DNA of 9,590 nucleotides. Origin: JBCBTJ01 sp964597685. Lineage in GTDB: Bacteria; Pseudomonadota; Alphaproteobacteria; Caulobacterales; Hyphomonadaceae. Below are positions 1 to 6,543 of the stretch, piece after piece (positions within the stretch are counted from its first letter, which is position 1; each line of letters starts with the position of its first letter). The notes under the pieces are model-generated. The model saw nothing but the letters and a program-made list of their open reading frames with translations, was not told the origin of the DNA and did no database searches. A program made the position numbers and the translations under genes. The stretch is from positions 1-9,590 of the forward strand of contig CAZQZC010000097.1 in NCBI GenBank assembly GCA_964597685.1. The letters run 5' to 3'.

Positions 1-245
1 GAGGGAACGACCTGCCTTGCGAGCAGCGCCTACGCTGCGTCTCGCCGCGATCGGTCATCGGCGAGCGAGATCACGTGATAGGATCCAAGCGCCAGCGTCT
101 TTTGCTTGCCGCCAAAGCGGTAGCTCAGCCGCCAAAGGCGTGAGCCGTTCGGCGTCACCATGACGAACAAACCACCACCGTCCGCGTGCTTCCTCGGTCG
201 GTCAGCGGCCTTCAAAGACCTGATTTTCGCATCTGTCAGAGGCAT
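1..245 (-). pseudogene. tyrosine integrase, 5' end, broken by an in-frame stop; runs off the left edge
   Basis: The start at 245 opens MPLTDAKIRSLKAADRP, then RKHADGGGLFVMV and a TLALGSY...SLADDRSRRDAA stretch. This is the N-terminal arm-binding domain (DUF4102 type) of P4-like tyrosine recombinases, which insert mobile elements into tRNA genes. Family members run about 400 residues. Here a TAG codon at 30-32 ends the frame after 71 residues. Past the stop the same frame reads ALLARQVVP to the window edge, which fits the usual continuation after RRDAA(R/K). A point nonsense mutation therefore explains the break better than a frameshift or a true end. The gene lies 197 bp beyond the 3' end of tRNA-Leu, on the same strand, the standard position for an integrase at a tRNA attachment site. 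The ribosome binding site is weak. The catalytic domain is outside the window, so the state of the rest is unknown. Confidence 0.8.
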
Positions 246-267
246 TTACCGGATCTTGCCGAGCTTG

Positions 268-351
268 CTGTTGGTATCGAACGATCAATTCAGCGCCAAA
301 AACCGCTGGAATGCCAACAAATATACCAACAACCATTGCGGATACCAACAG
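268..351. repeat. four copies of a 9-bp motif (ATACCAACA) between integrase and tRNA
   Basis: ATACCAACA occurs at 323-331 and 342-350, with one mismatch (ATGCCAACA) at 311-319, and inverted as TGTTGGTAT at 269-277. The inverted copy and the third direct copy match over 10 bp (ATACCAACAG, 268-277 and 342-351). I see no other copy in the neighbouring intergenic DNA. Short repeats placed between an integrase and its tRNA target are typical of arm-type sites bound by the integrase N-terminal domain, or of sites for an excisionase. That role is inference; the repeats themselves are seen directly. Confidence 0.55.
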
Positions 352-417
352 ACCATGGCGATCCGGGGCGGACGAACACCCCGCTAAAAGCCAGTGTTTA
401 CGGGAAAAACCGGACAA

Positions 418-442
418 TAAAAAACCCCGCCGAAACGGGGTT
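418..442 (-). terminator. rho-independent terminator of tRNA-Leu
   Basis: Directly after the CCA end of the tRNA, the minus strand has the stem AACCCCG (from 442-436) and CGGGGTT (from 429-423) with a 6-nt loop, followed by a run of six T (424-419). This is a canonical intrinsic terminator. It would separate tRNA transcription from the integrase downstream. Confidence 0.8.
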
Positions 443-527
443 TGGTGCCCAGGAGAGGACTCGAACCTCCACGCCTTGCGGCACACGGACCTGAACCGTG
501 CGCGTCTACCAATTCCGCCATCTGGGC
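443..527 (-). tRNA. tRNA-Leu, anticodon CAG
   Basis: The 85-nt sequence includes an encoded CCA end (443-445). It shows an acceptor stem beginning GCCCAG and ending CTGGGC, a D loop with GGTAGAC, an anticodon stem CACGG/CCGTG around loop TTCAGGT (489-495), a long class II variable arm (GCCGCAAGGC), and a T arm with TTCGAGT. The anticodon CAG (491-493) reads leucine CUG codons, and the long variable arm agrees with leucine. The last acceptor pair position looks mismatched (A-C). The 3' half would be the integration site of the element to the left. Confidence 0.95.
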
Positions 528-547
528 ACGTCCTCGGCAAGGGCGTC

Positions 548-576
548 GACATAGGCGACGCGGGGCCGAGGGTCAA
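548..576 (-). promoter_or_regulatory. sigma70-type promoter of tRNA-Leu
   Basis: On the minus strand a -35 box TTGACC (571-576) and a -10 box TATGTC (548-553) are exactly 17 bp apart. The predicted start is near 541, about 13 nt before the mature tRNA 5' end at 527. Spacing and placement fit a tRNA promoter. The stretch from 577 to 763 shows no gene that I can support. Confidence 0.55.
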
Positions 577-763
577 TGTGGGAGCGTGGCAATGGACGGA
601 TTGACGAGCTTGCTGACCCGCCGCAAGCGTTTTCACCATGGAGCATGCGGCCGCCATCGAAATCGCGCTACGCGATGCTGCGGCCGTGTTCGGGCTGGCC
701 GTGGCGAGCATCCTGAGTATCGCGCCAGATTCGCCACAGCCGTGCGGGCTACGGGCGAGGCGG

Positions 764-2824
764 TCAGTCCGCCTGCGCCTCACGCTCCGGATCGTATTTC
801 GCAAACCAGCCCATAATGTTGTCGACCTTGGCGATCAGCCGGCTCGGCCGTGCAGCGATGGAATGCGATGCGCCGGGGATGCGGATCAATGCGGTGTCGA
901 CCCCCTGGAGCTTCAGCGCGGTGTAGAATTGTTCCGCCTCCCAGGCCGGTGTTCGGAAATCTTCCTCGCCCACCATCATCAAGGTGGGCGTGGTGACGTT
1001 TCCGGCGAACGTGATGGGCGAGCGCGCGGCGAAGGCGTCCGGGTCTTCCCACGGCAGGGCGCGGATCCAGTGGCGGGTGACGATGGGGGCGATATCTGCG
1101 GCGAGCGCCATCGTCGCCCAATTGATCACCGGCTTGATGGACGCTGCGGCGGCAAAGCGGTCCGTTTGCGTGACCGTCCAAGCCGTCAGGATTCCGCCGC
1201 CGGAGCCGCCGGTGATGAACAGGCGCGCGGGATCGACATAATCGCGGGCGATCAGCTCATCGACGACGCTCAAAAGGTCGTCCACATCTTGGCCTGGATA
1301 GTTCAGGTCAATCTCTTGCGCGAAGTCGTCGCCGTAGCCCGTGGACCCGCGCGGATTGACGTAGACCGTTACATAGCCTTCGGCGGCGAAGCGCTGGATT
1401 TCGGCTGCGAAGAACGGACCGTACATGGCGTAGGGTCCGCCGTGAATTTCGATCACCATAGGGTGGGAGCCGTCGGCCTCGAAGCCAGGCGGCAGGGCGA
1501 CCCAAGCCTCGATTTCGCGACCGTCGTACGACGAAGCGACCTTCATCTCCTCAAGCGGCGCCATGTCGAGATAGGGCAGAACATCGTCGTTAAGCGCCGT
1601 CAGAACCCGCCCTTGTCCACCAAGGTTCGCCACTGCGATCTCCGCTGGTCGGTCGTTGAACCCGGCCGTGTAGGCGAGCGTCGGACGTCGGCTTTGATTG
1701 GAGATCGAGAAGCTGCCGGCCGCATAGGGGCGACCGATCGATGTTCCGCCAAGGCCTGTGGCCACGGTGTCGACCTCTCCATCGAGGGTGATTTCGACAA
1801 TGTCGATTTCGCCTGCATTTTCGATTTGGGCCAACAATCCGCGGCCGTTCGGGAGCCAGACCACGGTGTCGAAAGAGCGATCGAACTCGGCGGCGAGTTC
1901 GCGGATGTTACCCCCGTCCGCGTCCATCACATAAAGATCGGTCTGCTGGTAGGCGCGCACTTCGTCGTTGTAGCCAAGGAATGCGATCCGCGACCCGTCC
2001 GGCGAGACTGCGGGCGAGCTGTCGGGTCCGTCTCGGGACGTCAACGCGGTCCGCGAGAGGTCAGACAGCTCAACCGCATAGATTTCGCTCTCGATGAGGT
2101 CGAGTTCACGGTCCTCGGCATCGTTGCCGACAACCAAAAGCGTATCTGCGTCCAGCCATTCCGGCGATCCGAAATCCGCTTCTCCGTCCGTCACGCGCCG
2201 GGGCGAACCGCCGTCGGCCGACAGGGTGAACACATGGTCGGCGCCCTCTTTCAGGTAGCCCCGTCCGTCGAACCGGAATTGCAGATCGTCAAACACGCGA
2301 ACCGGCGGCGACCACGTGGCGCCGTCGGGCGCCTTGGGGGGCTTGGCGAAGCTCGGCGCGTTTGCGGGCTCGAACATGGTGAACGCAATGCTCTGCCCGT
2401 CGGGCGACCAGGCCGCTTGCCGCGGCGCTTGCTCGAACTGGGCGAGGGAGAAATCCTTCCGATCGTCCAGGAACAGAACCCGCAATTCCGGCTTGCCGTC
2501 TGCGGAGGTCGTGTACAACAGGCGCGAGCCGTCTGGCGACCAACGCGGCGCCCCGGCCGACGCGCCGCCGGCGATCAGCGGGCGATGTGCGCCGCTGTCG
2601 AGATCAAGCGTCCACAAATCGCCGCGGACCTGATCCGTCAGCCGGTCCATGGAGCGGCGGACATAGACCAATGTCGATCCATCCGGAGAGATTTGCGGGT
2701 CGGAGGCGAATTCCAGGTCGAACACGCGTTCGGCGGTGAAGGTTGCCTGATCGGCATGCTCTGCGGTCGCGCTTGCCGATGCGATCGCAAGCAGGGCGGC
2801 GCTGGTGGCGAGTTTGACGTTCAT
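764..2824 (-). CDS. S9 family serine peptidase (prolyl oligopeptidase / acylaminoacyl-peptidase type), periplasmic
   Basis: The protein has 686 residues and probably cleaves short peptides in the periplasm. Residues 1-21 look like a Sec signal (MNVKLATSAALLAIASASATA). Residues of about 30-420 form a TolB/DPP-like beta-propeller, with SPDG blade motifs near 46, 96, 140 and 274. The C-terminal alpha/beta hydrolase holds HGGP (461-464), the nucleophile elbow GGSGGG with Ser541, Asp622 in GEEDFRTP, and His654 in GASHS, giving a complete Ser-Asp-His triad. Many relatives have GGSYGG at the elbow; here the Tyr is Gly. I chose the ATG at 2824 because GGAG lies 6 nt before it and the signal peptide starts there; a TTG 12 bp upstream is less likely. 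It is the last gene of the minus-strand cluster, and its ATG overlaps the stop of the small frame before it. Exact substrate is unknown. Confidence 0.93.
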   Translation of the reverse strand: MNVKLATSAALLAIASASATAEHADQATFTAERVFDLEFASDPQISPDGSTLVYVRRSMDRLTDQVRGDLWTLDLDSGAHRPLIAGGASAGAPRWSPDGSRLLYTTSADGKPELRVLFLDDRKDFSLAQFEQAPRQAAWSPDGQSIAFTMFEPANAPSFAKPPKAPDGATWSPPVRVFDDLQFRFDGRGYLKEGADHVFTLSADGGSPRRVTDGEADFGSPEWLDADTLLVVGNDAEDRELDLIESEIYAVELSDLSRTALTSRDGPDSSPAVSPDGSRIAFLGYNDEVRAYQQTDLYVMDADGGNIRELAAEFDRSFDTVVWLPNGRGLLAQIENAGEIDIVEITLDGEVDTVATGLGGTSIGRPYAAGSFSISNQSRRPTLAYTAGFNDRPAEIAVANLGGQGRVLTALNDDVLPYLDMAPLEEMKVASSYDGREIEAWVALPPGFEADGSHPMVIEIHGGPYAMYGPFFAAEIQRFAAEGYVTVYVNPRGSTGYGDDFAQEIDLNYPGQDVDDLLSVVDELIARDYVDPARLFITGGSGGGILTAWTVTQTDRFAAAASIKPVINWATMALAADIAPIVTRHWIRALPWEDPDAFAARSPITFAGNVTTPTLMMVGEEDFRTPAWEAEQFYTALKLQGVDTALIRIPGASHSIAARPSRLIAKVDNIMGWFAKYDPEREAQAD

Positions 2825-2958
2825 TTGGGGCTCCAATTTGTTGTTCGAAATTTTTGACTAATCGCCCCCGCGGTACTTGCCGCGCTCGGCTTCGCCCCCC
2901 GGTTGAAGCGGACGATGGCGATACGCTCCGCCGTTTCGATCGACACCACGTCCGTCAC
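2821..2958 (-). pseudogene. 45-codon frame resembling a crotonase (enoyl-CoA hydratase) N-terminus, probable remnant
   Basis: A GTG at 2958 overlaps the TGA stop of the alkylsulfatase, and the frame ends in a TGA that overlaps the ATG of the S9 peptidase. The product would begin (M)TDVVSIETAERIAIVRFN, then RGAKPSAAS. The stretch ERIAIVRFNRG matches the first beta-strand and turn of enoyl-CoA hydratase/isomerase proteins, which normally read like RIAVVRFDRG or RIAIVTLNRP and run about 260 residues. After about residue 28 the resemblance stops. The likeliest story is a crotonase gene that lost all but its 5' end. An alternative is a short frame kept only for translational coupling between its neighbours. 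Homology is judged from memory of the family, and I cannot exclude chance. Confidence 0.45.
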
Positions 2959-4928
2959 GGCGTCACGACATTGAACCAGAAGGGCGGCGTCTCGAGCGCC
3001 AACAGGAATGCGGCCGCCGCCGTCAGGTCGCCGTCGATGGCGAGGTCGCCCGATGCGGCAAGCTCTCCAAATTGGGCTTGGCGGGCTAAAAGCCGATTGA
3101 AGGCCTCGCGCGTCAGGGTGATCGTCGCCGCCGCGTCGCTGTCGCCGTCGTCTGCGCGGGGGATAACGACCGCCTCGCCCACCAAGACGGCGACGGATTC
3201 GTTTGTGTCGCTGAAGACGAAATTGAGACTGAAAGGATCGCGTGTGAGCTTCTCCGGGTCGTAACGCGCGGCCATGGCGTCAAAGAGTTGAGCTGTCGGC
3301 ACGGCGCGCAGGAAGTCGATATTGGCCGTGTTGATGTCGTCGACATCCGGCGGGCCAATGCGCAATTCTTGGGCGGCCGACAGAAAATAGCTTCGCCACG
3401 CGCCGGATTCCGCCTGAAAGCCCAATTGCTCATACGTCGCCGCCAGCCAATCGCGGGCGATTGCATTGTCTGGATCGTCGAAGACGATGTGATTAAACAC
3501 GGTTGCGGCCCAACGGTAGTCGCCAGCCTCGAACGCCTCGACGCCTGTCTGCAGCGCCGCGTCCGCTCCGCCCATGGCGGCGACATACTTCGCCGCCTCC
3601 GCTTCCGGAGGCAGTGAGACATAATCCGCCGGCACACCGCCCCACCAGCCGAAATAGCGCTGGTACACCGCCTTGGAATTGTGGCTCAGCGTCCCATAAT
3701 ATCCGCGCGTGGCGAAATCGGAGCCTTGGATCGCCGGTTCGGCGAGGTCTTCGGCCACTTCCACCAGCGTGCCGCCGGCGTTTGCCCGTCGCAGAGTTTG
3801 ATCATGCACATAGCGGTAGATGTCGCGCTGGGTCGCCAGGAAGTCTGTGACATTCTCCTGTCCCCAAGTCGGCCAGTGGTGTGAGGCGAAGACGACGTCG
3901 GCTTTGTCGCCATAATTGGCCAGTGTCCAATCGATCACTTGGCTCCACCGCAAGGCGTCGCGCACCACGGCGCCGCGGGGCGTGAGGACGTTGTGAAACG
4001 TCGCTGTCGCCACTTCCGCGGTGCAGAGCGCCCGTTTTTCCGGCAGGTAGAACATGAATTCCGCCGGCGCTTCGGTGCCTTCGGCGTCAATGAATTCGAA
4101 CGTGACGCCGTCGATTATGCGGGTCGCCGTCGGGCCTGGAATCTCCTCCGTCGGCAGGACGAGGCCGATCGTGCCTTGCGGCAGGCCGGGCCCCAGGCCC
4201 GAGCCGACATGGGTCGTCTCGGAGCGTGGGAGCGCGTTTCCGAACATCAGGACGGCGCGACGGGACATATGGTTGCCGGCGATGAGGTTCTCTCCCACCG
4301 CCGCCTCGGTGAAGCCATGCGGCGCGATCACTTGCACTCCACGCTCGGCGATGTCTTCCTCCGACACCACGCCCCGCGCGCCGCCGAAATGGTCCGCATG
4401 CGAATGGGTGTAGAGCACCGCCGTCACCGGCCGTTCGCCCAGCGTGTCGTTGACCAGCTTCAACGCCGCCGCCGCTGTCTCGCTGGTCGTCAGGGGATCG
4501 ACGATGATCCAACCCGCCTCGCCGGCGATGACGCTCATAACGGAGAGGTCGTAGCCGCGCACCTGCCAAATCCCGTCGGCGACCTCGAACAGGCCGTGCT
4601 GCGCAGCCAAGACCGATTGGCGCCAGAGCGAGGGGTTCACCGTGTCCGGCGCATCGCCGGTCAGGAAGGCCTGCGCCGCAATGCTCCACACCAATCCGCC
4701 GTCGGCGTTGCGAATGGCGTCGCTTTCGATTTTCGCCAGAAAGCCCCGTGCGGCGTCGTCGAAATCGCCCGGATCGTCCAGTGGCAAGCGATCGGCGACG
4801 GCCGCATTGGCGGCCCGTGTGGCGTCCGTCGGCGATCCGGCGGCGGGTGCGTTGGGCGCCTCCGAAACCGGAGGCTCGGAACATGCAGCAAGGCCGTAAG
4901 CGGCGAAAACAGCAATCAAAGACCGCAT
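2955..4928 (-). CDS. linear alkylsulfatase, metallo-beta-lactamase fold, predicted lipoprotein (SdsA1/YjcS family)
   Basis: This 657-residue enzyme should hydrolyse alkyl sulfate esters such as dodecyl sulfate to alcohol and sulfate, using two zinc ions. Residues 1-16 form a lipoprotein signal with lipobox LAAC (Cys16), so it is probably membrane-anchored in the envelope. The metal motif THSHADHFGG spans 174-183 (His175, His177, Asp179, His180). Glu286 (DAEGTEAPAE), Glu305 (CTAEVATATFHN) and His350 (ASHHWPTWG) complete the expected ligand set. Their spacing matches that of Pseudomonas SdsA1 at a constant offset of six, as I recall its numbering. A dimerisation domain (about 385-510) and an SCP2-like C-terminal domain (about 530-657) follow, and the total length is typical. 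The ATG at 4928 is chosen for its GAGGGAG ribosome site and the signal peptide; longer starts would bury the signal. It lies 40 bp after the symporter stop, suggesting one operon. Confidence 0.94.
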   Translation of the reverse strand: MRSLIAVFAAYGLAACSEPPVSEAPNAPAAGSPTDATRAANAAVADRLPLDDPGDFDDAARGFLAKIESDAIRNADGGLVWSIAAQAFLTGDAPDTVNPSLWRQSVLAAQHGLFEVADGIWQVRGYDLSVMSVIAGEAGWIIVDPLTTSETAAAALKLVNDTLGERPVTAVLYTHSHADHFGGARGVVSEEDIAERGVQVIAPHGFTEAAVGENLIAGNHMSRRAVLMFGNALPRSETTHVGSGLGPGLPQGTIGLVLPTEEIPGPTATRIIDGVTFEFIDAEGTEAPAEFMFYLPEKRALCTAEVATATFHNVLTPRGAVVRDALRWSQVIDWTLANYGDKADVVFASHHWPTWGQENVTDFLATQRDIYRYVHDQTLRRANAGGTLVEVAEDLAEPAIQGSDFATRGYYGTLSHNSKAVYQRYFGWWGGVPADYVSLPPEAEAAKYVAAMGGADAALQTGVEAFEAGDYRWAATVFNHIVFDDPDNAIARDWLAATYEQLGFQAESGAWRSYFLSAAQELRIGPPDVDDINTANIDFLRAVPTAQLFDAMAARYDPEKLTRDPFSLNFVFSDTNESVAVLVGEAVVIPRADDGDSDAAATITLTREAFNRLLARQAQFGELAASGDLAIDGDLTAAAAFLLALETPPFWFNVVTP

Positions 4929-4968
4929 GGACCCGACTCCCTCTTTCGCGATCACGCTACCCATTTGA

Positions 4969-6408
4969 CTAAGAAGCGCAAATCCGGACTGCGACGGTGG
5001 GATCTGAGTTCTGTTCCATTTTGTCCTCCGACGTGGTTTTCGCCTGCGTAACGTCTGGCGACGGCAGCGCATTGACGGCGTCCGTCGCCAGCGCGCCATT
5101 GGGGGTAAGAATACGCGTTAAGGCCAAGTCGCCTGTAACGTTGACACTGGTGCGCGCCATATCCAAAAGCCTATCGATCCCCATGACCAGTGGGAGGCCT
5201 GTGAGCGGGACGCCGAAACTGGTTGCCGTCGCCGCAAGTATGGCGACGCTTGCGCCCGGGGCCGCCGGCGCGCCGATCGAGGCCCCGGTGAGAGTGGCCA
5301 TGATCAGGGCGACATCGCTCGCCGACAACGTGGTTCCGGACAATTCTGCGAGAAACATCACCGCCACAGATTGGTAGAGCGCCGTACCTGCCATGTTTAT
5401 CGTGGCGGCAAGGGGGATGACCGCACCGGCCAGCGTCTGCGGAGCGCTTAATTTGTCCACCGCCGTCTTCATGGTAAGGGGCATCACCGCCGCCGAGCTC
5501 GATGTTGAAAAGGCGAGCAGCTGCACGGGCAGGATGGTTTGAACGAACCGCCTGGGCGAGATGCGCCCGAAGGTCGTGGCCAGCCCCAAGTATAGCGCCA
5601 GAAGAACCGCGAGCCCCGCCAGAACGGTGGCCGCATATAGCGCGAGGTCGCCCAGGGTTTTATAGCCGCTGGCCGCCGTCGCCTCCGCGATCAGACCAAA
5701 CACTGCAAGCGGCGCGAAGCGCATGGCCGTTCGGATGACGGTCATGCACACCTCAAGGATCGCCTGGGAGAAGGCTACCAGCGGACGGGTGAGCTCCCGC
5801 TTGTTCGAATTCAGCACCGCGACCCCGATGAACAATGAGAACACCACGATGGCCAGCATGTCCTGTTCAACGAGAGAGACGGTGATGTTCTGAGGGATTA
5901 GGCCTGAGATGAGATCCGGCAAGTCGCGGGCGGCCTGCTCGATCGGCTGGGGGCGTTCGAACGGCCATTGGGAGAGGTCTGGCTTCGGGCTGGGCGGCGG
6001 CGGGATGTTCTGGGTCAGGTCGCCGCCAGGCCGCAGGAGGCGCGAGAAGCTGAAGCCAATGGCGGTCGCTGCAAGCGTAGTCGCTCCGACAAACGCCGCC
6101 ATGCGCCAAGCGACCTGCTTCAGCAGCATCCCGCCGCCGCTGCCAGCGATGCCGAGAATGATGGAGCTTGCCGCCAGCGGCGCGATCACCATGCCGATGA
6201 GGCCCAGGAAGATGCGTCCTGGAAGGGCCAGCCAATCGCCGGCCAGATCGGACGTCGACCGCGTGACAATGTCGAGATCCGGACCCAGCGCCACGCCGAC
6301 GCCCACGCCTGCGGCGAGCGCGACGAGGACTTGCGCCCACAATTGGCTTCTGACCAGCGCGTCGAGCCGTCGCGACAGGCGGTTGAAAGGAACCCTTGGC
6401 CGGGCCAT
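4969..6408 (-). CDS. dicarboxylate/amino acid:cation symporter (DAACS, GltP/DctA family)
   Basis: This is a 479-residue inner-membrane carrier with about eight transmembrane helices and two re-entrant hairpins. The serine-rich first hairpin STSSSAAVMP is at 301-310. The second hairpin motif SIGAPAAPG is at about 377-385. The helix 8 signature LLDMARTSVNVTGD (414-427) keeps Asp416, Arg419, Asn423 and Asp427, which bind substrate and sodium in the family. The usual helix 7 motif NMDGT reads NMAGT (338-342), so the conserved sodium-site Asp is Ala340. Coupling or substrate range may therefore differ from classical members. Two in-frame ATGs compete: 6408 has GGAAAG just upstream, while 6420 has no clear ribosome site. 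It is first in the minus-strand cluster, 40 bp before the alkylsulfatase. Substrate cannot be assigned; a small organic acid or amino acid is likely. Confidence 0.9.
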   Translation of the reverse strand: MARPRVPFNRLSRRLDALVRSQLWAQVLVALAAGVGVGVALGPDLDIVTRSTSDLAGDWLALPGRIFLGLIGMVIAPLAASSIILGIAGSGGGMLLKQVAWRMAAFVGATTLAATAIGFSFSRLLRPGGDLTQNIPPPPSPKPDLSQWPFERPQPIEQAARDLPDLISGLIPQNITVSLVEQDMLAIVVFSLFIGVAVLNSNKRELTRPLVAFSQAILEVCMTVIRTAMRFAPLAVFGLIAEATAASGYKTLGDLALYAATVLAGLAVLLALYLGLATTFGRISPRRFVQTILPVQLLAFSTSSSAAVMPLTMKTAVDKLSAPQTLAGAVIPLAATINMAGTALYQSVAVMFLAELSGTTLSASDVALIMATLTGASIGAPAAPGASVAILAATATSFGVPLTGLPLVMGIDRLLDMARTSVNVTGDLALTRILTPNGALATDAVNALPSPDVTQAKTTSEDKMEQNSDPTVAVRICAS

Positions 6409-6440
6409 CGGTCTTTCCATAAGACGAGTGAATGGCCGCA

Positions 6441-6469
6441 GAATGCCGTCTCGCCCAGCGCGCCGTCAA
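6441..6469 (-). promoter_or_regulatory. candidate promoter of the symporter-sulfatase-peptidase cluster
   Basis: The minus strand has TTGACG (6464-6469) and GCATTC (6441-6446) separated by 17 bp. The -35 is a good alphaproteobacterial match; the -10 is weak. The predicted start near 6434 would leave a leader of roughly 25 nt. No other convincing promoter was seen between the clustered genes. Confidence 0.4.
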
Positions 6470-6498
6470 ACGGCTTCTCGCCGCATGGACACGACGGT

Positions 6499-6515
6499 CG
6501 GCTTGGGGCAAGCCG
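6499..6515. promoter_or_regulatory. perfect inverted repeat upstream of the NDUFA9-like gene
   Basis: CGGCTTG and CAAGCCG form 7-bp perfect arms around GGG. Five bases later comes CATAAT (6520-6525), a plausible -10 box for the plus-strand gene starting at 6544. No good -35 is visible at 17 bp. The repeat would sit in the promoter spacer and could be an operator, or it could form a short hairpin. Evidence is positional only. Confidence 0.35.
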
Positions 6516-6543
6516 CTTTCATAATCGCGCTGGAGCAACATGC

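Noticed and set aside
674..712. Imperfect hairpin (GATGCT/AGCATC plus inner GGCC pairs) downstream of the S9 peptidase
   Set aside because: The stem has a large internal bulge and no T run follows on the minus strand, so it cannot be supported as a terminator.
202..804. 200-codon minus-strand frame across the tRNA-Leu gene
   Set aside because: It runs through the tRNA and its terminator and resembles no protein. It is open only because of base composition.
638..2857. 739-codon plus-strand open frame opposite the S9 peptidase
   Set aside because: It is fully antisense to a gene with a complete catalytic triad and signal peptide. Its product has arginine-rich, domain-free composition typical of GC-biased shadow frames.
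3939..5051. 370-codon plus-strand frame opposite the alkylsulfatase
   Set aside because: It is a shadow of the sulfatase frame, with no recognisable motif, and the minus-strand gene has all its metal ligands.
5968..6543. N-terminal extension of the NDUFA9-like frame
   Set aside because: It is antisense to the symporter and has no family similarity. The ATG at 6544 has a good ribosome site and puts the Rossmann motif at residue 10.
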